A stretch of 30,325 nucleotides of DNA, from assembly GCA_038093515.1 (NCBI GenBank), contig JBBPSI010000273.1, positions 1 to 30,325 on the forward strand. The letters run 5' to 3'. A program made the translations under genes and the position numbers. The first letter of the stretch is position 1. Each line of letters starts with the position of its first letter. Positions 1 to 10,584 of the stretch are shown here, one piece after another. The notes under the pieces are model-generated. The model made no database searches. It worked only from the letters and a program-made list of their open reading frames with translations, and had not been told where the DNA came from. The stretch is from Butyriboletus loyo (lineage: Eukaryota > Basidiomycota > Agaricomycetes > Boletales > Boletaceae).

Positions 1-50
1 GACAACCACTATCAGACAGTCCCCCGCGGCCAAGTTTCTGTTCTTCCAAG

Positions 51-1408
51 ATGTCATCGAGTGATATCCCCCATGCAATAGCTCCCGCATGTGCAGCTGC
101 CGTTCGCGACGTGCGCTACCACAGCAGTATGTTTCGGAGGCATAGCATTTTGCATGGTGCTGATGGAGTCCGACTCCCAGTCGCATGTCTCACCTTTTTG
201 GTCTGGCATTGCTTTCTAACATTCGACAAGGATGTTCAATATATTTGGACGTGCGTATTCAGTCTGGTTGTCATTCAAGTCAGCTTCTTCATGGCACCTT
301 TTTGGCGTCTATATTGACAGTATGCCGAATAAAAACCCCTTCAAGTGGGCATACTTCTTTCTTCGCTACGTTGTGATACTCGCATGTGTGTGAGTACATT
401 ACAACGTATCCCATGCCCAACTCGGCGAGACTCATTGATTTCAACTTAGAATCCACAACTGGTTCATCGAACAGTTGACAGATGGCAGTAACCCCCCTCT
501 GCTCTGCAGTATGTGGTACACCTATGTCTCGGTTTTCACCCAGACTCTTGGAAGTTTGCTCGAGCTTATTTTGGCCGTTCGCGGTAAGTCTAATGTGATC
601 TCCGTTGGAAGATGCAGTCCGGTTGGACAAAACCCACAGTATTTGCGCTATATAATCGGTCCAGAGTCATAGCTTTCCTGTTGTTCATTTTGATCTTGAC
701 GGAATTTGCGGGGACGATGAGAATACTATGGTTGCACCAATACCCAACCTTTTACCAAACGTGCCTTCTAATACAACTGGGCGGGAATGGCAGGAATCAA
801 ACGTGAGTGCTAGCTCCGCTGTTTGCTGCGAGTGCTTTTAACCAACGGGTCTGCTTAGCATATTGGTGTTCATCATCCATTGCGTATTTATTTGCCTCAC
901 GTTGTTCAAGTACTTCTTCGCTTTTGGGGCCGGTCGGAACAGGACCCCCCTTGTATCACTCGTGGTTCGGGATGGCAGCGCAGTGTATGCGACAATTTCT
1001 TGTAAGTAAACGTCACCAGCGACAGTCGGATCAGTCAGCTCAGTACTGGTCTTATGACCCAGTCATACTCATATCAGTGTTGACTGCATTCGGTCTGGAG
1101 ACCGAGCGAGGAACTGCTATATTTTTGTTCGTGTTCTTTGTTTGACGTCGAATTGCGTGTCGCTGATGCCTGACCTTGCTTTTCTCTCTCCCCGCAATTC
1201 AGCTGGATCGTGTCTCTGCTCAGTATCTCAGTATGACCACATTTAGTTTTGGGAGTGTGTTCACTCATGACATTTCATCTAGGGGTGTCGCATGATTCTA
1301 AACATGGAGCGCTTCGCAAGAAAGGAGATATCGATAGAATACCCCCATGGGGGAATCTTCACCAGCCAAATTAGCGTCGGAGCAATCGAGTCTCGATCTA
1401 CCCTCTAG
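51..1408 (+). CDS. DUF6533-like fungal multi-pass membrane protein, 8 exons
   Basis: Spliced by eye the gene reads 303 aa: exons 51-250, 321-389, 450-583, 640-802, 859-1001, 1078-1126, 1203-1230 and 1283-1408, all phases agreeing, introns 52-76 nt with GT-AG ends. The N-terminal part (LTFLVWHCFLTFDKDVQYIW) matches the pattern I know from basidiomycete DUF6533 proteins: a membrane segment followed by LTFDxEVxYIW. It is followed by FKWAYFFLRYVVILA and further hydrophobic segments (VFTQTLGSLLELILAV, VIAFLLFILILTEFAG, ILVFIIHCVFICLTLF), then the family-like TPLVSLVVRDGSAVY and a C-terminal SGCRMILNMERFARK. Length is typical of the family (about 300-350 aa). Function of the family is unknown; it probably sits in a cellular membrane. 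The start is the first ATG in frame. The donor at 1127 (GTTCGT) is the weakest junction. It converges on the CHAT gene with 149 nt between stops. Confidence 0.82.
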
Positions 1409-1557
1409 CCTCATTTCCCCGACGACTATCTGGTATAGCATGGCTCAAAATCTAGTAAATATTGCTATAAGACAGTACCGATCGTCGTGTATCTTTTCGA
1501 GGCCATGTACGCCACGTAACTGAACGAAGTACAAGATTATGGTGTGCATACGTATTG

Positions 1558-4500
1558 CTACGCAATTTTCTGTGCCAACGGCACTCCCTTTCTGACCACT
1601 TTGAGTGCCTCATTGAGTGATCGTGCAGTGTTTGTATACTGCATCGACCCTCCTTTTGAAATAATTTCCCCATAGAATGCGATGGTCACCTGCCGCATGA
1701 CCTCGTCACCCACCGGCCAAAGTGTTCCGACGATACTCCGGATGCCAGAATATTGCAGCGCAGCAGCTAGATGCGTTGTCTCCTCTGTCCCAGTATCGTC
1801 CGCCCTGTTACACCGTCCAGACAAGAACGCAAACTCGGCCCGAGGGCATGCGTTGGAAATATCATATAGCGACAGCACACCGTCTCTCGTGGCAAACCCC
1901 GAACGGCACGGTAGGGCAGAGTCCAACGAAGCCGGACAGGCTAGATGAAGCCACACCGGCTCTCGGAATGCGGCAAGGACGCCCTCCGAGGTCACTTCCT
2001 CGCCTTCTATTCGTCGAAACGGGACGCTCGTCGGAATATGGTTGCGTATCGGATCTAGCTCCTGGCTGATCTCGTCAGACGCTGTATGGCCGATTGCGAC
2101 AATCGTGGGGATCGTCTGGCCGGCCAACAATTGTTTCGACTTTTTGCGCTTCAGAAAGTCTGGAACGATCGTGCTTGTACGCCTGCGCTGTGAGGATTCG
2201 TGAGCGTTTGCCGCCCTGGCACGTACGAGTGCCTGGAGCGTAGGCGTGTACGAGGAAACATATATTTGTGATAAACTTGGTCCGCCGGTCCGATATGGAC
2301 CTGCAGCATGCAGGGGTATTGACGCGAATGCGCCGGCGGGGCACCACCACAGGCGGGAACCCGTTGGGATATCGGGTAATAAATGTTGGACAATCGGGGA
2401 GACTACGAGCTCCCAAAGGTCCGACAACAGTGATTCCAAGGCTTCTTCATTGTCGCCGCTGGTAGTGGGGTTCCCAGTAAGCTCTCGAAAACGTGTTGCC
2501 ATCTGCGACACATCGCGGGCTGTTATATGTGAAAGAGGAACGTGGGTGGGTCGCGTATTGTATAGCAAAATAAGAGCATCGCATGTATGCTGAGTAGCAT
2601 TGAGGGTGATGACCGGACCGTCTAATGCAGCCTTCTCGACCTCGGTAAAAGATATGGGCTGGAGAAAATATTTGAAGCCTTCTACGCGCCGGATCTGCTC
2701 CGTAACAGCCTCCCTTTCTTTCAGTAGGGGTTTGGTATCCTTGGAAAATTTTGAAGCCTTGGAGACATGCTCAAGCTTGAAGGAGAGGCGCTCAAAGGCG
2801 TCCGCCAGCGATGCCCCATACTCTCCCGTGAGCCTTAGCTCGTCCAAGCACGTCTTGGCCCGCACTAGTTGAGACCACAGGAAAGATCTACCCCCTTCGA
2901 GAGCTTCGATTGCCTCCACTGGTTCCCGGAAACGCAGAAAAAAGGAAGCACCATCGTACGCCAAGTTGATGCTATATCTCCTTGCTAAATATTGTCGGAG
3001 CTCAAGAGAGTGCATTGCCGAGACGTGGCGATTGACTAAACGGAGTGCGCTGCGGTATACGTCGACGCCTGAACGGTGACCATACGCCTCCGCGTTCCTA
3101 ACACATTGAAGCGATGCGCGAAACGCTGGCCACGAAGAACCATTGGTGACGCTCACACTGAGCTCGTGATGCCCAAAAGCCTCGAGGAGATCAGAGGGTT
3201 TTTGTTCAACGAGAAAGCGAAGGTAGTAAGTCGACGCTAGTTCCGCGTAGATGTCTGAAATCAGCGGGTGACTCAAAGTGCAAGAGCCCTTGGCGAAGCG
3301 GAGATGTTGGAATATTAACTCGATATCCTTGACCTCCCAGGGAAGGGTGCGTGCCTTCAAGATACGGGCGAGCAGTAGATTGCAGGCTGCTCGTAACGAA
3401 TCTGATGCATACCGCATGTTCATGGACGTGCTGCAGTAGACATTGGCTTGGTCAAGGTCAAATTCGTCCCCAGTCTCCTCGAAGCGTAGCAAGAGGGAGG
3501 ACGCGAGTGCTTGGTATACTGTCGCTTGATCTGGATGATGAGGTAGCAGCTCGAGCGCCTCACGAGAATAGGAGATGGACCTATCCAAGTCGACGATTCC
3601 TCCGTATAACCTAAAACGTGTCTCCAGACTGCTCGCGCTCCTTTTGAGGATGGCCAAACGACGAGGATGGTCTTGCGAAGTCTCGATGAGAGCCTCATTG
3701 TAAAGGTCAATGGCAGTATGAAGGTCTTCGGGATCATAGAATTGCTCGAAGCGAGCATCTAAGCATGCGCCTAGTGCATCAAGCGTGATGACGCGCCGCG
3801 CTAAATCCTTGGAGTGAATCTCCAAGGCGGACGAATGTTTCTGTATGGCCTGCTCAAGGTCGTTCAAACCCCCCAATCTCGAGAAGCGGAGGAACAAGGC
3901 AATCCCTAGATCATCCAAGAAGATCCCCTCATCCTTATAATTAGGGGGAAGGAGATCAAGGGCGGTGCGGTAATGTCCAATCGCAAGCTGGAGATCAGGG
4001 AGATCAGACCGAAGGTTATAACGCATTACGAGGGCATCCGCTAGATCGTAGAACGCCATAAACTGGGGTGGGTCTTCAGTAGACCGAAGCTCAAGCACGG
4101 ATTTGAAGTTCTTGATCGCAATCTGCAGGTCTTCGGGGTCTCCATATGATTCAAAACGTCTGATGAGTGCAGTCGAAAAGCACGACAGTGCGAGGAGACG
4201 ATCTGGGTGACCCTCCTGCATACCGTGCAATGCGATAGACGAGTATTTAATGCAAAGCTCTAGGTCCTTTGGGTCTTTGTCCATCTTGAAGCGAGATAAG
4301 ATGGCGTTGGCGAGATTATAAAGTGGCGTAGAATTATTTTCCGCGGGAGAAGAATCCACCAGGGCATGATATTGGAGAATTGCGTCCCTGAGATCTGAAA
4401 CGTCTCCGGAGCGCTGGAATCGGGAGAATAGAGCGCTGGCGTAGTTCATGAGGGGCACCAGACGACTATCAGGAGGAAGCATGGAAAGTGCCGTGTTGAA

Positions 4501-5251
4501 ATATTCGATCGCCAGTTCAATATCCTTCTGCATGCCAAGCTCGCCATACCGAACGAGCAACGCAGTAGCAAAGTTGGACAGCGTGTTGGCTCGTCCGGGA
4601 TGCCCAGGAGGACGAAAGTCCAAGGCTATGAGATGACACTCCACCGAGTGGTCTAGATCAGCTATATCACCATGGCACTGAAAGCGGACGGATAGCACGT
4701 TGGCGAGATTACTGAGCAACTTGCTCCGTGTGTCGTTAGACAAGACGGTGGATGATCTTGCTAGCGTTAATGCCGAGCGGTAGTGGACAATGCATAAGCT
4801 GAGATCGGAAGGATTGACTTGCGCTTCGTAACGCGAATAGAGGTTGTCAGCAAGACGGACGAGCGCGTCAAAATCCTGTCGATCGGTTCCGTCAGAATTC
4901 AGCAATGTTTTAAATGAGCTGCTCACGTTCATCCCGTTGAGCTTACTCGGTGTATAACCGCTTTCTGGCAGTGCAGCGAAATCAGTTTTCGACAGATCTG
5001 GCAGCTGCGTTATACGAGCAAAGGTGGGCAAGCGTGGGCTCGCATACCACACAGCTTGAGATATATGTGGAGCCACTGCGTTAAGGGGGTCGAGAAGCTG
5101 TCACGAAACTGACAGAGCCGTAGGAAAATATCCGCAAGCTTCGAGAGCTGTCATCGTAATGATAGTTTCACACGTTGGAGTAAAACCTTCGTTGCGTATG
5201 GTCAGCGAAAAGAACTTGCTCGTTGCTTCCAGCTCTCTGAATCACATGCAT
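1558..5251 (-). CDS. TPR-repeat protein with C-terminal CHAT (caspase-like) domain, probably catalytically altered
   Basis: One 3.5-kb exon (5100-1558) encodes about 1,180 aa. No ATG opens it: the frame begins after a TGA at 5101-5103, and its first ATG comes some 50 codons in. A 67-nt intron (5167-5101) can join it in phase to an exon with ATG at 5251 (MHVIQRAGS...), so the 5' end is an inference. Residues of roughly 80-620 form a ladder of about ten 45-50-residue TPR-like repeats (DLDxAIxxYxxALxxxP...RxxxLxNLAxALxxRFxxxGD). The last 300 residues are a CHAT domain (LWWCPAGAFASIPLHAAG; HLAAALQYSGIRSIVGTLW). CHAT proteases normally carry HxxCHG and SACxT; here these read HLACPAS and LSGRCNRA. 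The family's usual C-terminal FIHIG is missing, since the frame stops just after GVPLAQKIA. Fungal TPR-CHAT proteins are linked with immunity-like and cell-death proteolysis. This copy may be a pseudoenzyme or a decaying gene. Confidence 0.8.
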
Positions 5252-6083
5252 GGCTAGGAAATCTTGATTATTATGTCTACAGGAAGAGACTCGACTATAC
5301 AGGCTGAAGAACCAGTGAGTGCAATCATGATGTTGAACTTCGTCATGGCGACTAACCTGACGCAGACTTTCGGGGATGATCGATGACACGCGAAGGGACC
5401 ACGGGCAAAGTACAATTGTCAGGACCTTGAAACCAGTCAGGAAACAGGCGAATCGCTGACTCTGAATCGTTCCCAACGCACGTTGCGGCTGTCAACTAGA
5501 CTTTCAAGTCGGGGGCGAGAGTCTATATTTGGTCAGAAAATTCGCCTCCAACGCCAATTACACGTGTCCGTTTTGGGCACCTATGTTTCGTCGGAGATTC
5601 GGAATGGAAATTTTATATTTCTATCGGGGAGATATATCATTACTCAGTGGCAAATATATATCGGATAAGTTGGAGATTACATACGATGCAGGTCCCATAT
5701 TATGTCCAGAGCGATCCTAGATTCGTCCTCGATTGTCTGAATATCTTGGCTGATAGAGCTCAGGAACCTTGTGGGTACCACTTACCACGCCCCATGACAT
5801 GACGACAATCAATCTTTTAGGTTGGCCTTTTGTTCCATAACGATACACGTCGCACGTAGTAATCGCATCAAAAAACCTCACATCCATCACCCAATTGAGT
5901 TCTACTGTTCAGCATCGTCAAGAGAGCACCCACTGAAAGCATCCGATGAGACTTTCGTGATGGAAGGCTTACATGGTAGCATGGAAGACAATTGAGCAGA
6001 AAGAACAAATGTAGGCGCGCAGATGCCACATCCCGATGGTCTGCATTGCGAATTGGTTAGTCCTCACGGACTGAATTGGCGAC
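5252..6083. other. Stretch with no recognisable gene (5' flank of the CHAT gene)
   Basis: Only short open frames without domain features are present. The minus-strand frame upstream of 5251 stays open to 5476 but starts on TTG and has no recognisable content. It could be leader sequence or a longer first CHAT exon. Between 5500 and 6083 nothing repeats elsewhere in the window as far as I can see. Confidence 0.5.
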
Positions 6084-6697
6084 GTCGTAAATCCCTAGTG
6101 GTACTTCTATCATGTATATCGTCACTGAGAGACGGAAGCTGTGGGAAGTATGGTCACGACGAAAGCCTTGTGATCCATGATAAAACTTGTTCCTTTAAAT
6201 AAGTTTATGCGATGGTCCGAGGATGTTCGGTTGCACCCACCACCCAGATTGCCAAACCGTGAACTGATGTGACGCAGTTGACATGGTATATTTCCAAGTC
6301 TCCGGGTGGCCTCGATCATCAGCTTTGTTCGAAATGTCTCTGTCAGGGACATCAACTTACAGTGGCAGGGTGGCCCCTTGTGGCCCTTGATTTACTATAT
6401 TTCACAACAGAGGTCACCCGGAGACTTGGCAATAAACCATGTCAACTGCGTCGCATCAGTTCACGATTTGGCGATCCGTTACGAAGTTCTCAGCGGCGGG
6501 CGCAACCGGACATCCCCGGACCATCGCATAAACTTTGATGCGTTTACATGCTGTGCCCGGGGCACAGCGTGTGTATTTTCTCGATTATTTAAAGGAACAA
6601 GTTTTCAACAAGGCTTTCGTCGTGACCATACTTCCCACAGCTTCCGTCTCTCAGTGACGATATACATGATAGAAGTACTACTAGGGATCTACGACGG
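6084..6697. repeat. Long foldback (inverted repeat) element
   Basis: The left arm (about 6084-6310) and the reverse complement of the right arm (about 6405-6697) match closely. Outer blocks include GTCACTGAGAGACGGAAGC at 6120 against its complement near 6650. Inner blocks include CAAGTCTCCGGGTG at 6296 against CACCCGGAGACTTG at 6416. The spacer between arms is about 95 nt. The right arm has an extra insert of about 50 nt at 6540-6590. No transposase frame lies inside. It is most likely a MITE-like or foldback mobile element, or an inverted duplication. No target-site duplication was recognised with confidence. Confidence 0.8.
6550..6568. repeat. Perfect 19-nt palindrome inside the right arm of the foldback element
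   Basis: GCTGTGCCCGGGGCACAGC has two 9-nt arms around a single G. It lies in the segment that is present only in the right arm of the 6084-6697 foldback, so it probably arrived as a small later insertion or marks a nested footprint. Confidence 0.75.
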
Positions 6698-7279
6698 ATG
6701 GCAGCAAGATGAGGGTTCAGGTTGAGGGATTTAAGGTACATACGAGACTTGAAACTTTATGCCATGCTGACGATTCTGAATCACGCCCGGGATCGCACGC
6801 GGTGGCCGCTTGCGATTCATCATTTCGTTAGCGCGACAGGCTTTGGCCGCCGATCAGCGAAACGGTTAGCAGTCCGTAGCACTCGGCTACACTCGCAACT
6901 GTTTTACTGATAGTTAGCTACGCGACAGTGTGAACTATTGCGAATTCGTGTTGTGACACGAAACACGAGTCGCTAATATTTATGTCTCGGTTCCGGATCG
7001 TGTCAACTTTTCAGGCTACACGCCCAATACACCAGGGTTGCTTGACGAAACAAATTTTGTGTATTCCGGCAATTTCGCGTGGCTTCTCCAATGGATATTG
7101 CGCTCCATGGCCTCACTCTCTGTATCCCATGATGGTGCATATATCCATATCGTCGACATAAGGTATAGAAAAATGCAGATGTACCAAACACCAGGCCTCA
7201 CGTTGGCTTATTGTCTTGACGATATTCATATCGCGGCGTCCTTGTTGAAGTACATCAACGACGTTCTCCATCCCCCTCT
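6698..7279. other. Stretch with no recognisable gene
   Basis: Short open frames only, without conserved motifs. It lies between the foldback element and the outermost decayed MFS copy. I see no RNA gene or further repeat. Confidence 0.5.
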
Positions 7280-9345
7280 CGCTTATCCGGCCGCCTCGTA
7301 CAGGAGCCCAATACAAAGCGCGACGGCAAGGTTTTACCACCATGCTGGCATACACCAGACGGGAGCGATCAACAAGCAAGAGTGTACCGCCCAAGGGCGC
7401 AGCGATCATTCCACACTGGAAAGGAACGATTAGCGTGAAAGTTTGTTCGAAATCTTAACACACGAGGAAAGACGTACATTTGAGACAAAGCCGATGGGAT
7501 CCCACAGCTGTTCTGCATACTTTGGTACGAGAGATCTCGGGCATCCACCTATGACATGGTGCAGTCGCTTGATCCTTATGCATGCACGCAAACGTCACGA
7601 ATGAAAGATTGTCCCATACAACACCGCATTCATAGATCACCCATCCGTAGATCGGTAACGACAAGTGCCGAGTCGCAATTTACGTGGTGCTCAAACTGAT
7701 CCCCACCTAACTGACGCGAACCAAAAGCGGGCCTTCGACGAGCAGAATGGCCCTAAAACGGTACTTTGTCAGCAAGGTTGTCCTGCCCAATGAGCGCGGT
7801 TGTCCGGACGCGCTTTCAACCTTGTACATCCCGAGTTATGTCCATGCGTCAGTAAAGGGTACTCTCAGGATTAAAAACAGATGACGGGATCCACCCAACG
7901 TAACAATGACCACGCCCCGCAGAATATCTTCGAACGATTTCGGGATTGAAATACCCCTCAACCCCGTCTCCAAAGGTTTGGGATATCCACCTGCGATCGT
8001 TTAGCCAGTTGATCCGCACGCACGCAGGGGCCACAAAGAAAGAGAGGCGTACATCACACGGCATATATCATCTACTCATCCATGAGTCGGTTAACCCCAC
8101 AGAATCGCGTCTAATAGCAACTCACCATGCACTCAAACCGATCACCACCGAAGTGATATGAACTAAAAGCGGACTTTTGACAAGCACAAAGCCCATGCAA
8201 AAAGAAAATTGTCAGGAGGGTCGTCCTGGCGAACGAATATCGCGGCCTTTGACCATGTACGCCCCAAGCTATGTCCACGCGTCAGTCAAACGTGCTCTCG
8301 GGTTTAAAAACGGAAAACGACATACAAGCGCAAAGAACATGGACCCAACGCAAAAATGACTACGTCACATGGAATATCTTCGAACAGTTTCGTAGTCCAA
8401 GCCCCCCTTTACCATGTGTCTCTCGAGGGTCGTTTAATCCGCCTGCAAAACGCGCTCCCAAAACACATCTTGAACTCGAGTGAAGCAACCCGAGGAGGCT
8501 CGGGATACACGCGATCGTGAAGATTGATGGCAGGCAAGCAGAAGCCGGGAGTGACGTTTCGTCTCGTCATGCAGCGCGTCTGGACGGAAAGACGACGGGA
8601 TGATCTCCGATAGCAGCCGCACATGGTGAAAACTTCTCTTGGGGGTGTTGCGAACGGATAAGAATCGAGTGAGTTGGGAGGCTTGTCGGTGGGGAGATAA
8701 TCTTTGACGCACCAGCCTCTGGGTGGGTCACGGGATGCACTATTTCTCGTTGTCTTTCGTTTGTACCTATGTCGAACAGGGCTTCCCAATGGAGACGCTC
8801 TTATTGTGTATGGGGAAGGGCACGCATTCGTCGGGCCAAGTAGACGGAACTAGGTTCATATGATCATTGTTCGTCCACTTCTTCGAGGTATATAGCAATG
8901 TCGGATCCATTGAAACAAGAGATGAGCTGAAGGGACTTTAGAACATCCTGATGCAACGAGGTACCGCAGTGAGTCGTTCAACTGGGATAATAGTATACGA
9001 GCAATGAGCATCAGCTGTGCCTGTTCAATGGATCAAGAATCAGTGCTGTACTCACGATGAAGCCAAGACAGAAGAGTGCGTACTGCGAATCGTTACATCA
9101 AATGGACCACAAGGTTGGTTTGGTGAACACGCACGGCCAGGAATAATAAAGAGTGCAACGGGTGCTGAGAGGACAGATCTAAGAGAGAAGAAAATAGAGA
9201 GTGCAGCGACTAACTTGAAGAACCATTTTCCTTTGGGCATGTGCTCGGGGAGCGTACCGTCTGTCGGCATGCACGAGGTCTAAACGGGTTCCCCAATCGA
9301 CAGACCGGCCGTTATTCCCGCATGGATGGATGATGACAGCGTCCC
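7280..9345 (-). pseudogene. Decayed MFS transporter copy 1 (5'-truncated, rearranged)
   Basis: Pieces of the intact MFS gene at 23517-26098 are recognisable in the same order. The C-terminal exon lies at about 7280-7430 (LGGTLLLVDRS, VYASMVV). Exon 11 is near 7500-7560 (WMPEISRTKV, compare WTPEIFGTKVRG). Exons 10 to 8 occur twice between 7610 and 8400, then part of the long loop exon at 8410-8950. Exon 6 is at 9052-9270 (MPTDGTLPEHMPKGK...VALFIIPG). Many frameshifts and stops break the frame. Exons 1-4 are absent, and exon 6 is joined directly to a scrap of exon 5 at about 9275-9345. The boundary of exons 7 and 8 carries a deletion of about 190 nt that decayed copy 2 shares. It cannot make a transporter. 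Confidence 0.82.
7610..8400 (-). repeat. Internal tandem duplication of MFS exons 8-10 within decayed copy 1
   Basis: Two diverged copies lie about 430 nt apart. Cues are CATGCGTCAGTAAAG at 7850 and CACGCGTCAGTCAAAC at 8277; AGAATATCTTCGAACGATTTCG at 7920 has a close partner near 8370; and the exon 10 region at about 7610-7650 recurs at about 8057-8085. The intact MFS gene and decayed copy 2 have this region once. Confidence 0.7.
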
Positions 9346-9879
9346 AGTATCGTTGTCGGGAGTTGCAATAGTGGTAGTACGGTGCTGTATGTCCATGGTG
9401 AATCGATTTAAAAGTTAAAACGCTACTAGCACTTACTCTATCCTCACGTGACTCTATGTCCTAGTAATCCCATCTTTGCCGCCGCCAGTGGCAATTCCGT
9501 TCATCAAGCCATCCGCATGGTGGTATCACTACTCTTTCATGCATGCAAGCGCCGAACGATTCATGACATTTTTCTCTGAGCACTAAAAATGAAAGGACAC
9601 CGAGAGAAAAATGCCATCGGGGACGACTCAGTCATGCATGCTCGCTCTTGAGTTAATGGAACATGCACAGTCAAAAGCAAAAATGAATATTTCTCTAAGC
9701 TTGGGATATCGCGTTCCCCGCTCGCAGAAGTTCTTCCCTCGTCTTGTAAGGTGTGTTCTTTTTTATATCATCATATGTATGATCACGGACGACCCTTCGT
9801 ACAGTTCAACGACGCTGTCACGGACGAGATCGAGGCAACCTTTGCTGCGTGGGCATGATCGTTGACTCACCCTGACTGC
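9346..9879. other. Non-coding duplicated DNA between MFS remnants
   Basis: No gene seen. The stretch 9289-9860 resembles 9994-10440 at an offset near 705 nt at its left end: both carry CCGGCCG, GTCCCAGTA(T/C)CGTTGTCGGGAG and a later block around TACAG(A)TTCAACGAC. The right-hand blocks (9797 and 10313) are offset by about 516 nt, so the two copies differ by indels. This is a partial tandem duplication inside unit 1. Confidence 0.6.
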
Positions 9880-10140
9880 GCTGCCATCAAAAATAGGAAG
9901 ACGCACTACAGCGAGCTCGCGAACGATGCGAGAATGCCAAATGTGTGAGAGAGCGCCCCGTTGAACGACGCATTACGACCCATGATGTCTGAACGGGTTT
10001 CCCAATCAATAGCACCGGCCGACACCCCCGCGTGCATAGATGATCCCAGTGTCCCAGTACCGTTGTCGGGAGCTGCGACAGCCAGCAGAGTACTGGTGCC
10101 GTGCACGCTAAATTGATTCAGAACGCTACGCACTGACTTT
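9880..10140 (-). pseudogene. Isolated MFS exon-5 fragment
   Basis: The translated fragment contains the exon 5 signature of the MFS gene (MGRNASFNGA, TFGILASFASS; intact copy: VGRSAAFNATLFFTALFGILASFASS). Reading frame and flanking splice sites are degraded. It is the second exon-5 piece in unit 1, the first being at 9275-9345, and follows from the local tandem duplication. Confidence 0.7.
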
Positions 10141-10584
10141 ACCCTCAGGTGACTCTGAGTGAGTCCTCCCCGCTGATCAATGGAACAGGTACATAGAGTT
10201 TCACGGTCGAAAGCTCAAATTTCTCTTGGTTCAGGGCATTGCATTTCCTGGTCGCATTCTCCGCTCATCTAACGAGGTACGTTTTTCATATGTTTGTGAT
10301 CACGTCCGACCCTTTGTACAGATTCAACGACCCTATCACGAACAAGATCAATGCAACTTTTGTCGCAGACTCTGCACCTGACCGACGTTCTCAATATTCG
10401 CACCTCGTCATTGTCTAGCGGTCCCGGAGATGATTGACCTGTATTGTCCCAACACAACCATAGACGTATCCGATTCAGCTTGTCGAAAACGTATCAAAAT
10501 CATGTGTCTCCCGTACAGCCAAAGTAGTTGTGGCAGCCGAACAAATATAAATATCCTGGTATGTACGCTCTTTCCTGGTTGACC
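10141..10584. other. Non-coding 3' flank of membrane-protein copy A
   Basis: No gene seen. It matches the 3' flank of copy B (about 17470-17914), for example TTGGTTCAGGGCATTGCATT at 10217 and 17531, so it belongs to the duplicated unit. It holds the presumed 3' untranslated region and transcript end of copy A. Confidence 0.55.

Noticed and set aside
1558..5251. CHAT-gasdermin defence pair
   Set aside because: No gasdermin-like or other pore-forming partner could be recognised next to the CHAT gene.
5168..5476. Separate 102-codon minus-strand gene
   Set aside because: It starts on TTG and has no family features; at most its 3' part is the first exon of the CHAT gene.
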